A stretch of 64,000 nt of DNA from Chromatiaceae bacterium. GTDB lineage: Bacteria; Pseudomonadota; Gammaproteobacteria; Chromatiales; Chromatiaceae. Positions 26,574-36,130 of this stretch are shown here, in pieces (position 1 is the stretch's first letter; each line of letters opens with the position of its first letter). A program made the translations under genes and the position numbers. The notes beneath the pieces were generated by a model. That model was not told the DNA's origin, did not search any database, and worked only from the letters and a program-made list of their open reading frames with translations. The stretch is from positions 1-64,000 of the forward strand of contig JACKML010000001.1 of the NCBI GenBank assembly GCA_024235415.1. Direction: 5' to 3'.

Positions 26574-29500
26574 TCAGAATAAGCCGAAGAAGCGTTCGAA
26601 GAATGCGCCCAGCTTGTCCAGCACCGTTTGCTTCTTCACCGCATGGCTGTTGTTTTTGTTGAACCTTGAAACCGGGGGCAGAATCTTCGTGATGGCGGTG
26701 CCAGTGACTGGAATCGCGCCGTCCCGGAACGCATTCTCAACAAATGCCTTGGTCTCGTCGGAGTTGAGACCTTCATCCGCAATAATCCGGTCTAACTCCT
26801 CCGCCTTTTTGGCTGTGATAAAGGCAACCCACTCCGCATCCACCTTGGCTTTTGTGGAGACGGAGTCAACAAACTGTTCGATGAGGTCTTTCTTGTTACG
26901 CAGGCTTGGGCTGGCATTGATCGCACGATCGATGGTGGCCCTGATCTCTTTGTCTTCACCCGTGCCTTTCTTCTTCAGGTATCTTTCGACCAGCATCAGG
27001 ATGTAGTCGACGTTGATTTCGACCTGCTTGATGAGCTCGATCTCGAACACCACGTCGTCGTTGATCGACTCCTTTTCCGCCTCCGATACGCTACGGAATT
27101 CCGCGTACAGGTTCAGATACAAACTCTGGTAATCCTGGAAATCACGCTCGCTGAGGATTTCATTGCCTGCGAAATCGTCGAATGCCGTGAGAATGTTTTT
27201 CAACCGCAATATCGAGCCAAAGAGCTTGATAAACGCCTTCTGGGCCGCTTCGCCAACGATGGCCTTACCGAGCGGAAAGCCGGCGACAAGTTCTTCAATC
27301 CGATTCTCGTACTCCTTGTAATACTCGGCGTAGGGCTTCAGCAGCACGATGCCCTTGGCATCCTTGTTACCGAACAGTGCTAGGGCGTCATTGGTTTCCT
27401 GTTCAAGATCACGGAAGGATATGATGTTGCCGTAGGTCTTGACCGAATTTAGAATGCGGTTAGTGCGCGAGTAGGCCTGGATCAGTCCGTGGGCTCGAAG
27501 GTTCTTGTCTACCCACAGGGTGTTGAGCGTAGTGGCGTCGAAACCGGTCAGGAACATATTGACCACAATCACCAGGTCCAGCTCGCGTTTTTTCAGGCGC
27601 TGCGATAAGTCCTTGTAGTAGTTCTGAAACTTGTCAGCCGAGGTGTCGAAGCTGGTGCCGAACAGTGCGTTGTAATCCTTGATCGCGGCATCCAGAAAAT
27701 CGCGCGAGCTTTGATCCAGCCCCTCGGTTTCAAACTCCTCCTCGTTTAGCAGGCCATCGGCTTCTTCCTCGTTGGCAGCAAAGCTGTAGATCAGACCCAC
27801 CTTGAGACGCCGCGCGGTCGGCAGCTCCTTTTCTTGCTCAGCGAATTCTGTGTAGTAGCGTTTAGCTGCGTCGATGGAGGCTGTGGCGAACAGCGAATTA
27901 AACCCAATCAGCCGCTTGCCATCATGGCGGTAGCTGGCATTGCGCTTGGTTTTCTGGTCGAAATGCTCCCGGATATAGCTCACTACCTGCGTGATACGCT
28001 CCGGAGCCAGCAATGCCCGCTCCGTGTCTATGGCCGATACCTTCTTGTCCTTGATACTTGTGCGTGACTTGATGGTGTTGATGTAGTCAATACGGAAGGG
28101 CAGTACATTCTTATCGTTGATGGCGTCGACGATGGTGTAGGTATGCAGCTTGTCGCCAAAGGCCTGCTCTGTAGTGCGCCTCAGTGGGTTACCCCTGCTG
28201 CTCGCATTGTCGGCGAAGATCGGTGTGCCGGTGAAGCCGAACAGGTGATAGCGCTTGAAGACCCGGGTAATTTCCGCATGCATGTCGCCGAACTGACTGC
28301 GATGGCATTCGTCGAAAATCACCACCACATGCGCTTCATATATCGGGTGTTTTTTGTTCTTCGCCACGAAGCGGCTGAGCTTCTGGATGGTGGTGATAAT
28401 GATGCGCGCGTTCTGGTCTTCCAGTTGCCTCTGCAATACGGTAGTCGACGTATTGGAGTTGGCCGCGCCTTTTTCAAATCGCTCGTACTCGCGCATGGTC
28501 TGGTAATCCAGATCCTTGCGGTCCACCACAAACAACACCTTGTCGATATCCGGCAGGCCCCGCGCCAATTGCGCCGCCTTGAAACTGGTCAACGTCTTGC
28601 CGCTGCCGGTGGTGTGCCAGATGTAACCGCCTGCGGTTGCCTTACCCAGCTGACGGTGATTGGTACTGGTCGCGATGCGTTGCAGAATCTGTTCTGCCGC
28701 TACGATCTGATAAGGCCGCATAACCAGTAGCTTGCGATCGACATCGAACACGCAGTACCTGGTCAGAATGTTCAACAACGAATGTTTTGCAAAGAAGGTC
28801 CTGGTGAAGCCAGTCAGTTCGGTGATGGGCTGATTCTTCGCGTCGGCCCACCAGCTAGTGAACGAAAAACTGTTGGAGGTCTTCTGGCGTGAGCGTTTGC
28901 TGCGTTGCTCTGCCAGATGGCCATCACGGACCGTGTTGCTGTAATACTTGGTCAGGGTGCCATTGCTGATGACAAACAGCTGCACATACTCGAACAGGCC
29001 GGATCCCGCCCAGAAACTGTCGCGCTGGTAGCGATTGATTTGGTTGAAGGCCTCGCGGATATCCACCCCACGGCGCTTGAGCTCCACATGCACCATTGGC
29101 AAACCGTTGACCAGTACCGTCACGTCGTAACGGTTGACCCGCTTGCCCTCCGCTTCATACTGATTGATGACCTGCAGGCTGTTGTTGTGGATGTGCTGCT
29201 TGTCGATCAGGTAAATATTCTTGATCGTGCCATCGTCACGCTTGAGCACCTGGATATGGTCTTCCTGGACGCGTGTAGTCTTTTCGACGATGCCTTCATT
29301 GGCACTGGTAATACAGGTACCGAAAAAATGCTCCCATTCCGCGTCGGAAAATTCGAGCTTGTTCAGCTTTTCCAGTTGGAGGCGCAAATTGGCGATAAGA
29401 TCTGCCTCCGAGGTGATTGGTAGGTAACCGTAGGCCTGCAACTGCAATTGCTTGATAAAGGCTTTTTCCAGCTCAGCCTCAGACTGGTAGGCGGTCTCCC

Positions 29501-29591
29501 TGACCCCCTCGGGCAAGAACTCAGCAACTACGGTGCTTTCATTGGATAGCGCAATCGGCTCATAGCGGTTGGATGTGAGATCTTCGCTCAT
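26574..29591 (-). CDS. hsdR: Type I restriction endonuclease subunit R
   Basis: A 1005-residue HsdR. The N-terminal PD-(D/E)xK nuclease region includes LVNGLPMVHVELKRRGVDIR and the QxxxY-like NQINRYQRDSF. The SF2 translocase has Walker A HTTGSGKT and the DECHR motif II (VVIFDECHRSQFG). A helical C-terminal domain binds the methylase core. Length and motif order are normal, so it looks intact. Its ATG overlaps the end of hsdS by four bases; order is hsdM-hsdS-hsdR in one operon. Confidence 0.95.
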   Translation of the reverse strand: MSEDLTSNRYEPIALSNESTVVAEFLPEGVRETAYQSEAELEKAFIKQLQLQAYGYLPITSEADLIANLRLQLEKLNKLEFSDAEWEHFFGTCITSANEGIVEKTTRVQEDHIQVLKRDDGTIKNIYLIDKQHIHNNSLQVINQYEAEGKRVNRYDVTVLVNGLPMVHVELKRRGVDIREAFNQINRYQRDSFWAGSGLFEYVQLFVISNGTLTKYYSNTVRDGHLAEQRSKRSRQKTSNSFSFTSWWADAKNQPITELTGFTRTFFAKHSLLNILTRYCVFDVDRKLLVMRPYQIVAAEQILQRIATSTNHRQLGKATAGGYIWHTTGSGKTLTSFKAAQLARGLPDIDKVLFVVDRKDLDYQTMREYERFEKGAANSNTSTTVLQRQLEDQNARIIITTIQKLSRFVAKNKKHPIYEAHVVVIFDECHRSQFGDMHAEITRVFKRYHLFGFTGTPIFADNASSRGNPLRRTTEQAFGDKLHTYTIVDAINDKNVLPFRIDYINTIKSRTSIKDKKVSAIDTERALLAPERITQVVSYIREHFDQKTKRNASYRHDGKRLIGFNSLFATASIDAAKRYYTEFAEQEKELPTARRLKVGLIYSFAANEEEADGLLNEEEFETEGLDQSSRDFLDAAIKDYNALFGTSFDTSADKFQNYYKDLSQRLKKRELDLVIVVNMFLTGFDATTLNTLWVDKNLRAHGLIQAYSRTNRILNSVKTYGNIISFRDLEQETNDALALFGNKDAKGIVLLKPYAEYYKEYENRIEELVAGFPLGKAIVGEAAQKAFIKLFGSILRLKNILTAFDDFAGNEILSERDFQDYQSLYLNLYAEFRSVSEAEKESINDDVVFEIELIKQVEINVDYILMLVERYLKKKGTGEDKEIRATIDRAINASPSLRNKKDLIEQFVDSVSTKAKVDAEWVAFITAKKAEELDRIIADEGLNSDETKAFVENAFRDGAIPVTGTAITKILPPVSRFNKNNSHAVKKQTVLDKLGAFFERFFGLF

Positions 29592-30811
29592 GCCGCCTCC
29601 CGGAAGGTGAGCAAACGATCCCGGTAGTGTTCATATTGCTTACGGCGCGCGGCGATCTCCGCGGGCAGGCCACTGGAGAGGTCGTTCACCAGGGCATCGA
29701 ACTTGTCGAGGATGGCGACGATGCGTTCTTGTTCATCGGGAGGTGGAACTGGGATTGCGAGCTTGCCGAGGTTTTCCGCGGACAGCCGTTTGACCTTTGC
29801 CCTGGCCACGTATTTGTTCTTTTCTGCGTGAAAGGCCGCAGTCTGAAAGTAATAGGAGACAAACTTCGGATTCAACGAATGACGGAATGCGAAGCAGTCA
29901 TCGTGAATAGCCACCTCACCATCACCGAGCCATGCGACAGCTTTACCTACATCTTCTACCGTCTCTCCGACTCCGGCGATCACAAGATCGCCATGCTTTG
30001 CGAATCTCAGGGTTGATGCCATGTCCGAGCGAACATGTGAAACCGTCGCAGTGGTGGCGGTACCATACTGTGTATAGATGTCTCCATAATGGATGCACGC
30101 AAGACCATCAGCATTGAGGTCGTTTTTGGTGAAACGCCGCCCACGAAAGAACTCACCGACTTCGGCCATCGTAGTCCAGCGAACATCCTGATCGCCGAAG
30201 GCGAGCAGTGCGTCGCGGTAGTGCTGGTACTGCAAGCGACGCGCCTCCAGCTCCGCCTCCAGCTCCGCCTCCAGCTGGGTGAAGTTATCAAGCACTTTGA
30301 CAATTTCGCGCTGTACTTCGATCGGCGGGATGGGGATGCGGATTTTTGCAAGATTCTTTGCTGATACATCAATCACTTTTGCGCCAGTTGCTTGCTTCTT
30401 TTTCTGAGCAAAGAACTCTGGTGTGCGAAAGTAATACGACAGATATTTGGGGTCTTGCTCAGTCTTGATTACCGTTGCATGACCGCCTGTGACGATCTGC
30501 GAACCTCCAAGCCAAGCGACGGACTTGCAGACATCCTCAAGATTCTCGCTTGTGTTCGTGATAACCAGATCACCAGGCTCGACCTTCGCCAACTTTTCTG
30601 CTTTTTCAGGTGGGACAAATGAAATAGTGTCTGTAGTCCAGATTCCATAGTAAGTGTATATCTGTCCGTAATGAATACACCCTACCCCAGACTCAGAAAA
30701 ATCTGATTTTGGCATTCCGTTACCACGAACCAATTCTGCGATCTCTCCTATCGCTTTAAACTCCACTCCCTCTGGGCAATACTCGGCGATCAATTTATCA
30801 ATCCGGCTCAT
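29588..30811 (-). CDS. hsdS: Type I restriction specificity subunit S
   Basis: A 407-residue HsdS with two target-recognition domains (TRDs), each ending in the conserved helix start IPIPPIEVQREIVKVLDNF and IPVPPPDEQERIVAILDKF. A central repeat carries LEAELEAELEARRLQYQHYR, and a matching C-terminal AARRKQYEHYRDRLL. The two TRDs resemble each other at their starts (GVGCIHYGQIYTYYG versus LACIHYGDIYTQYG), so a palindrome-like or near-symmetric bipartite site is possible. The EAEL repeat between TRDs is a known place where copy changes alter spacer length. Confidence 0.93.
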   Translation of the reverse strand: MSRIDKLIAEYCPEGVEFKAIGEIAELVRGNGMPKSDFSESGVGCIHYGQIYTYYGIWTTDTISFVPPEKAEKLAKVEPGDLVITNTSENLEDVCKSVAWLGGSQIVTGGHATVIKTEQDPKYLSYYFRTPEFFAQKKKQATGAKVIDVSAKNLAKIRIPIPPIEVQREIVKVLDNFTQLEAELEAELEARRLQYQHYRDALLAFGDQDVRWTTMAEVGEFFRGRRFTKNDLNADGLACIHYGDIYTQYGTATTATVSHVRSDMASTLRFAKHGDLVIAGVGETVEDVGKAVAWLGDGEVAIHDDCFAFRHSLNPKFVSYYFQTAAFHAEKNKYVARAKVKRLSAENLGKLAIPVPPPDEQERIVAILDKFDALVNDLSSGLPAEIAARRKQYEHYRDRLLTFREAA

Positions 30812-32388
30812 GCCTGCTCCCTCTCAAGATCGGCCACGATGGCGTCGATCTGCGTCCTCAGCTCCGTTTGCCTTGCCACAATGCGGGCTATATCTGCATT
30901 GAGCTCGGTAATATTGATTTCCTCGCGTTCGTCCTTTTGCTCCACATAAGAGGAGACGGCAATGTTGTAGCCGTTTTCACTGATATCGCCGTTGTCCACC
31001 AAGTGCGCGAAGTGCTCGATGTCCTTGCGTACGGTAAAGGCATCAAGGATCTTCTGCTGGTGCTCCGGTAGAAGCTTGTTCTTGTTCCCGCTGCGCACAA
31101 ATTCATTCGATGCATCGATGAACAAGGTGGCGTTATCGTGCTTGGATTTCTTCAGCACGATAATGCAGGTAGCGATGGTGGTGCCGAAGAAAAGATCGGG
31201 CGGCAGCTGAATGACGGTATCAACGTAGTTGTTGTCAATCAGGTACTGGCGAATCTTCTGCTCGGCCCCGCCGCGGTAGAGCACGCCGGGAAATTCGACG
31301 ATGGCTGCGGTGCCATTCACTGCCAACCAGGACAGGATGTGCATGGTAAAGGCGAGATCAGCCTTGCTCTTGGGAGCGAGCACGCCTGCCGGAGCATAGC
31401 GCGGATCATTGATGAGCAAGGGGTTGTCCTTGCCCTCCCATTTTATCGAATAGGGGGGATTGGAGACGATAGCCTCGAAGGGTTCGTCATCCCAGTGGAC
31501 GGGATCAGTCAGCGTATCGCCATGGGCGATGTCGAATTTCTCGAAATTGACGTCGTGCAGGAACATGTTGATTCGGCACAGGTTGTAAGTGGTCAGGTTG
31601 ACCTCCTGGCCGAAGAAGCCCTGGCGCACCTTGTCGTGACCCAGCACCTTGACGAACTTGAGCAGCAGTGAACCGGAGCCACAGGCGGGGTCATACACCT
31701 TGTTAATCTCGCTTTTGCCAACCACGGTGATGCGAGCAAGTAACTCGGAGACTTCCTGCGGGGTAAAAAACTCACCGCCAGATTTGCCGGCGGTGGAGGC
31801 ATACATCGTCATCAGAAATTCATAGGCATCGCCGAACAGGTCGATAGTGTTGTGCGAAAAGCTGCCGGAGCCGTTGGAGAGCGGCAGGTCTCCGATAGCC
31901 TCGAGAAGCTTCACCAGCTTTTCGTTACGCTTGGCCACCGTGGGACCAAGCTTGCTGCTGTTCACATCGAGGTCGTCGAACAGGCCCTTGATATCATCCT
32001 CGCTGTCGGCGCCGATGGCGGAACCTTCAATGTCCTTGAATACACGGGCCAGGGTTTCATTGAGGTTGGAATCGCCGCGTGCCTTGTCGCGGACGTTAGT
32101 GAACAGATCCGACGGCAGGATGTAGAAACCTTTCTCCTTCACAGTTTCCGTGCGGCCAAATTCAGCATCGGCATCGCTCAAGCACGCGTAATCGAAATCA
32201 GGATTGCCTGCCTTGCGTTCCTGCTCATTGAGGTAGCCGGTCAGGTTCTCGGAGATAAAGCGGTAGAACAACATGCCGAGCACGTAGCTCTTGAAGTCCC
32301 AGCCGTCAACGCTGCCACGCAGATCGTTGGCGATACGCCAAATGGTTTTGTGGAGCTCCGTGCGTTCGATTTCCTTCTTGTTGTTCAT
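30808..32388 (-). CDS. hsdM: Type I DNA methyltransferase subunit M
   Basis: A 526-residue N6-adenine methyltransferase. The helical N-terminal domain (LWRIANDLRG-like, here TIWRIANDLRGSVDGWDFKS) precedes the SAM-binding motif DPACGSGSLLLKF and the catalytic NPPY (VSNPPYSIKW). The C-terminal coiled coil (ELNADIARIVARQTELRTQI) contacts HsdS. It is complete. It starts inside the end of a small HTH gene with a four-base overlap, so that gene is part of the operon. Confidence 0.95.
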   Translation of the reverse strand: MNNKKEIERTELHKTIWRIANDLRGSVDGWDFKSYVLGMLFYRFISENLTGYLNEQERKAGNPDFDYACLSDADAEFGRTETVKEKGFYILPSDLFTNVRDKARGDSNLNETLARVFKDIEGSAIGADSEDDIKGLFDDLDVNSSKLGPTVAKRNEKLVKLLEAIGDLPLSNGSGSFSHNTIDLFGDAYEFLMTMYASTAGKSGGEFFTPQEVSELLARITVVGKSEINKVYDPACGSGSLLLKFVKVLGHDKVRQGFFGQEVNLTTYNLCRINMFLHDVNFEKFDIAHGDTLTDPVHWDDEPFEAIVSNPPYSIKWEGKDNPLLINDPRYAPAGVLAPKSKADLAFTMHILSWLAVNGTAAIVEFPGVLYRGGAEQKIRQYLIDNNYVDTVIQLPPDLFFGTTIATCIIVLKKSKHDNATLFIDASNEFVRSGNKNKLLPEHQQKILDAFTVRKDIEHFAHLVDNGDISENGYNIAVSSYVEQKDEREEINITELNADIARIVARQTELRTQIDAIVADLEREQA

Positions 32389-32594
32389 TCAGCCTGATCC
32401 TGTCTGTTCGTCTCCGCAGCGCCACCAGCCTTAACCCACTCGTCGACTTCGTCTTTCTTGAACTTCCAAAGACGGCCCATGCGGTGGGCGGGCATACCAT
32501 GCTTGTCGATCCACTTGTACACGGTGTCATTACTGACCCCGAGGTGTTTGCATATCTCGGTGATTGAAAGCCAGCGGTCTTCCATCTCAACCAT
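32385..32594 (-). CDS. Excisionase-family helix-turn-helix protein
   Basis: A 69-residue protein with the HTH_17/excisionase pattern WLSITEICKHLGVSNDTVYK followed by WID...GMPAHRMGRLWKFKKDEVDEWV. Small proteins of this type bind DNA as regulators or recombination directionality factors. It heads the hsd operon and overlaps hsdM by four bases, so a role as operon autoregulator is the simplest inference. The 32595-32834 stretch upstream is intergenic. Confidence 0.8.
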   Translation of the reverse strand: MVEMEDRWLSITEICKHLGVSNDTVYKWIDKHGMPAHRMGRLWKFKKDEVDEWVKAGGAAETNRQDQAE

Positions 32595-32834
32595 TCTTCA
32601 AATTCCTCGTGAACGATGAGTCAAAACGTCTTAGGTCCGTGAACTACCGACACGGGAGCAACCAGTTTCCAGCGTCTGAACCAAATTATTGAAAATTATG
32701 CATTTTGACGTCTTATGTCAACCGATTATTGCCGATTTCGCCCGATTTACGTCTATATGGGTCGACTCTATGGGTGCTGACAGCATTTCAATGAAGTCGC
32801 CCTCCTCGCTGTCACTCATCCACCCGTCGCCGGA

Positions 32835-32871
32835 TTGTCAAAATCAAATATGTGTAGTATATAGTACACAT
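32835..32871 (+). promoter_or_regulatory. Promoter with operator, probably leaderless transcript
   Basis: TTGTCA (32835-32840), a 17-base spacer and TATATA (32858-32863) form a near-consensus sigma-70 promoter. The -10 ends six bases before the ATG of the XRE gene at 32870, so transcription should start at or beside the A of ATG. A dyad ATGTGTA-N8-TACACAT (32850-32871) covers the -10 and reaches the start codon, a natural autoregulatory operator for the XRE protein. Confidence 0.6.
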
Positions 32872-33220
32872 GACATTCGGAGAATACATCCGTGAACATC
32901 GCGAGGCCCTGAAGTCAGAGGATCGGCGATTCTCTGTCCGGCAGGTCGCTCAGCGAATCGGTGTGGAGCCCGCCTACCTCAGCAAGATAGAACGCGGGGA
33001 TGTGGCGCCACCGTCGGAGGCGAAGATCCGGGCATTGGCCGAGGAGCTTGGCGAAGACCCGGATGTGCTGCTGGCAATGGCTGGGAAGGTATCGACGGAT
33101 TTGCAGGAGATCATTCGCAAGCGGCCGCAACTGTTCGCTGACCTGATACGCCAGCTCAAATCCGCACCGGATCACGCGCTGTTGCGTATTGCCCGGGATG
33201 TCCGTGATGGCGACTGGTAA
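32870..33220 (+). CDS. XRE-family regulator
   Basis: A 116-residue protein. The N-terminal HTH_3 domain (residues 5-65) reads FSVRQVAQRIGVEPAYLSKI and continues ERGDVAPPSEAKIRALAEEL. A short helical tail follows (IIRKRPQLFADLIRQLKSA). No ribosome-binding site precedes the ATG, in keeping with a leaderless message. It is followed 33 bases on by a large unknown gene with a strong ribosome-binding site. It probably represses its own promoter through the overlapping dyad. Confidence 0.85.
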   Translation: MTFGEYIREHREALKSEDRRFSVRQVAQRIGVEPAYLSKIERGDVAPPSEAKIRALAEELGEDPDVLLAMAGKVSTDLQEIIRKRPQLFADLIRQLKSAPDHALLRIARDVRDGDW

Positions 33221-33253
33221 CACCTGAATTATTGACTCAGGGGAGAAAAGACA

Positions 33254-34252
33254 ATGATCGAACTAATGAACAACCAACTGACCTTCCGGTTTCCGGAGGT
33301 CCACAAGAAAGCGGTGTGTAGCATCGACTTCCAGCGCACCCTGCGGATTCCGGATGACAACCGGGAATATCCCCTCCCCCCGGGCCTGGGTCGTTTTCCT
33401 GTGGAGCACGTGGATGACTTCGCAGACAAGCTGCCTGATACCTGGCGGACACATGGTGGCGTCTTCATACCCATGTATCAGTCAGAGGCGCTTTGGATCA
33501 ATTTTTCTGGTGACTACCCCTGCGCCGTCAAGATCGCCGCCGGCAAGATCAACGCGGTTTCCGGGGAGCCCTGGAACAATGGGCTTTCGGCCGATCCACA
33601 GGACTATGCGGTGATTCCGGAGCAGCCCTGGCTGGATGGTTTCAACGTCTCGGAGGATTTCATACGACAGTTTGTCGCCATGCCGTTGGGTGAAGGCTTC
33701 ACAGCCGAGGAGCAGATTACCGGTAAGGCTGAACATGGCGGACTCCAGATCATCGTCTACCCGATGAAGCATGATGTTTACGTCGAACATTTCGAGCGAA
33801 CCGTGGAAGCAGACATGGACTACCTCGATATGCCGATGTTCAGTCGCACGGTCTGCGAATCGGCTGCTCCGGATATGGGACTTGCTCCAGGCGGTTTGAT
33901 GCGGCAGGAGATCTACGAGGACGAGTACGGCATCGATGCCTGGGATCAGGACAATGGCTTCCGTTGCTTCATCCACTTGGCCAACAGTGAGCAATATCTG
34001 GCAATCACAGGGCACCAGCCACCGCATACGCCGCCGACTGCCAAAGACTATACGAGCGCCGGTTTACCCTGGTTTGACTACTATAGCGATAGCAAGGCGC
34101 TTGTCGGTTCTGACACATTAGGCAAGCTGACCAGTGTCGCTGCCAAGGTGATTGAGAAAGGCAAGGGACTGCTGCCGGACAACGAACCGGTTCACCCAAA
34201 AACTGTCAAGATAATCAGCAAAGGTAATGTGGTCCGGGATGGGGAATTCTGA
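33254..34252 (+). CDS. Conserved protein of unknown function next to XRE
   Basis: A 332-residue soluble protein. Distinctive stretches are RFPVEHVDDFADKLPDTWR, HGGVFIPMYQSEALWINFSG, GKINAVSGEPWNNGL, EQPWLDGFNVSEDFIRQFVA and EEQITGKAEHGGLQI. I recall the same blocks in many bacterial proteins loosely labelled integral membrane protein, but no membrane segment is visible here. Function is unknown. A GGGGAGA site precedes the ATG. It forms a rightward unit with the XRE gene before and a small membrane protein after, opposite to everything around it. Confidence 0.75.
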   Translation: MIELMNNQLTFRFPEVHKKAVCSIDFQRTLRIPDDNREYPLPPGLGRFPVEHVDDFADKLPDTWRTHGGVFIPMYQSEALWINFSGDYPCAVKIAAGKINAVSGEPWNNGLSADPQDYAVIPEQPWLDGFNVSEDFIRQFVAMPLGEGFTAEEQITGKAEHGGLQIIVYPMKHDVYVEHFERTVEADMDYLDMPMFSRTVCESAAPDMGLAPGGLMRQEIYEDEYGIDAWDQDNGFRCFIHLANSEQYLAITGHQPPHTPPTAKDYTSAGLPWFDYYSDSKALVGSDTLGKLTSVAAKVIEKGKGLLPDNEPVHPKTVKIISKGNVVRDGEF

Positions 34253-34307
34253 AACGTTGGCACACGGAGTTCACCATGGGAGATACGATAGATAGAGATT
34301 TATTGAG

Positions 34308-34559
34308 ATGGAAGATCAGCGCAAAGCTTTTACAGTATTCATGGCATGCCTTGGAGGCATACTGACTGGCGCGAAGACAATCATTCGCGCCATAGGCTTG
34401 CTTGTTACGGGCTTCATCGGCCTGCTGGCCGAAGCTGCGAATACATCCGACGATGACGCGGATTCTGAAGACGGAAATCTAATCGGAGACTACAATTTCC
34501 GCACCAAGAAGTTCGACAATGGCACTGATCCGTACGGATGGTATGAAGACGACTTATAA
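34308..34559 (+). CDS. Small membrane protein of the XRE unit
   Basis: An 83-residue protein with a hydrophobic centre (AFTVFMACLGGILTGAKTII and AIGLLVTGFIGLLAEA) and an acidic tail (NTSDDDADSEDG) ending KFDNGTDPYGWYEDDL. It follows the unknown 332-residue gene by 55 bases. No family recognised. It ends five bases before the converging TraG-like stop codon, so any terminator lies inside a coding sequence. Confidence 0.55.
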   Translation: MEDQRKAFTVFMACLGGILTGAKTIIRAIGLLVTGFIGLLAEAANTSDDDADSEDGNLIGDYNFRTKKFDNGTDPYGWYEDDL

Positions 34560-34564
34560 AACCG

Positions 34565-36130
34565 TCATCGCTTCGACCCTTTTGTAACAACAGCCTTCCC
34601 AATACTCCCGCCCCGCCTTCCAGCATCTAAAGCGGGCTGTGTGAATTCGCCTTGTACCGAATTGATCGAGCGGCCGATATGTAACCCCGTCCATGCCATC
34701 ATCCCGCTCCAGAGCAACGGCAACCCCAGATAGAGGCTGGTCGTGATCATGTTGAGCAGCATGCGTTTGATGTCGTGCTCGCCGGGATTTGCGAACATCT
34801 GCAGGAAGACGTTCACATCCGGGTACATGGACAGGATGAGGTTCTGATCCACCCACAGTGCCAGGTACCAGAGCACGCTCCAGAACTTGACGGTAAAGAT
34901 AGCCATGGCGCCGATGACCATCATGGAGATGGAATAGCGCGACAGCACCACGATCATGGGCAGTAAGGCATAGATGCCGAGCAGGAGCACGGCCTGCACC
35001 ATCGGTAGGGCCTGCAGGACTGCGGTCATGGTGACCGAGAACAACGCCGATGCAGCCACCACGCCACCCGATGCCAGGCCACCCTTGGCGACATTCTCTA
35101 CCGTACTGAGTAACCCGGTACTGCCGGAATTGTGGGCCACGAGGTCGTTGTTCGACCACGATGGCGGTGCATTTGCCAGAACGGTCTTGGCTACGGCATC
35201 ATTCTGCTGTTCGCTGGCCAGGGCCGGTGCGATGGCAACCACGAGACCTGAAAAGCCAGCTGATGTGGCATCGGCCTCGTTGATCAATTTTTCACGCAGG
35301 CCAGCCGAGGCGTCCTCCCACCACTGCTTGCAGTAAGGCCTGCCCCAGGTGGGTGGAGCCGCAGGATCATATTCGGTGTCACGGGCCGCATTGTAGGCCC
35401 AGCCGCTGACCTGCGTGGTGGCACGCAGGGTGTCATAGTAGCCCGGCGTATTGCGATAGACTTGCGAACCTATCCAGTCCGGATCGTCGGGGCCATAGGT
35501 TGTCAGCAGCGCATTCACCGCGGCGGTGGCGGGTCGTTCTGACTGGTACATCGACCGGGCCGGAATGTAGCACTGGCTGAAGAAGTCGCTCACTTCCTGG
35601 CGGAGGCGCGGGTCGGCAATGGTCGCCAGCCGCGCCTGTTGTTCGTAGGTACGCATATCCGCAGCACTTGGAAGGCCTTCGACCACCGCGTGATTGAATC
35701 CCGAGGTCATCGAAAGCACCGCATACCACCACACCGGGATGTTCACCGTGGCCGGCGAACCGGTGAAGCCGGTGGAACCGTAGGTACTCTGGGGTGCCGC
35801 CACGGTCGCCGTCGGTGGTGTGGGATCGATCAAAGTCGGTGGTGGCGTGTAGTTGAGCGATGCCGCGTTCAGTGGCGTCAACGCTGCCGGTTGACCGGAT
35901 AACACAACCACCAGTAATGCGATGAAGAGCTCCAGCTCCATACGCCGCAACGACAATCCGGTGACGGTACCGAACTCACCACCCTGGGCCGGTTCCCGCC
36001 AGTTGTCGATCAGAATGCCGAGAAATGGCAGGAACACGATACCGGTGCCAACCAGCACATCCCACAAAATGCCGTAGAAGGTCCAGCCGAACAGTGTCGT
36101 GAAGAGTTCGAGATAACTGTCGACGGTCAT
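34565..36130 (-). CDS. TraG N-terminal-like conjugation membrane protein
   Basis: A 521-residue polytopic membrane protein. N-terminal helices (TLFGWTFYGILWDVLVGTGI) are followed by a long periplasmic region rich in Trp and Pro, then four to five helices (VLLLGIYALLPMIVVLSRYS). This is the TraG_N type of inner-membrane protein that stabilises mating pairs in ICE type IV secretion systems. It is the last gene of the leftward tra run. In related elements a relaxase gene commonly follows; here a converging cargo unit follows instead. Confidence 0.8.
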   Translation of the reverse strand: MTVDSYLELFTTLFGWTFYGILWDVLVGTGIVFLPFLGILIDNWREPAQGGEFGTVTGLSLRRMELELFIALLVVVLSGQPAALTPLNAASLNYTPPPTLIDPTPPTATVAAPQSTYGSTGFTGSPATVNIPVWWYAVLSMTSGFNHAVVEGLPSAADMRTYEQQARLATIADPRLRQEVSDFFSQCYIPARSMYQSERPATAAVNALLTTYGPDDPDWIGSQVYRNTPGYYDTLRATTQVSGWAYNAARDTEYDPAAPPTWGRPYCKQWWEDASAGLREKLINEADATSAGFSGLVVAIAPALASEQQNDAVAKTVLANAPPSWSNNDLVAHNSGSTGLLSTVENVAKGGLASGGVVAASALFSVTMTAVLQALPMVQAVLLLGIYALLPMIVVLSRYSISMMVIGAMAIFTVKFWSVLWYLALWVDQNLILSMYPDVNVFLQMFANPGEHDIKRMLLNMITTSLYLGLPLLWSGMMAWTGLHIGRSINSVQGEFTQPALDAGRRGGSIGKAVVTKGSKR

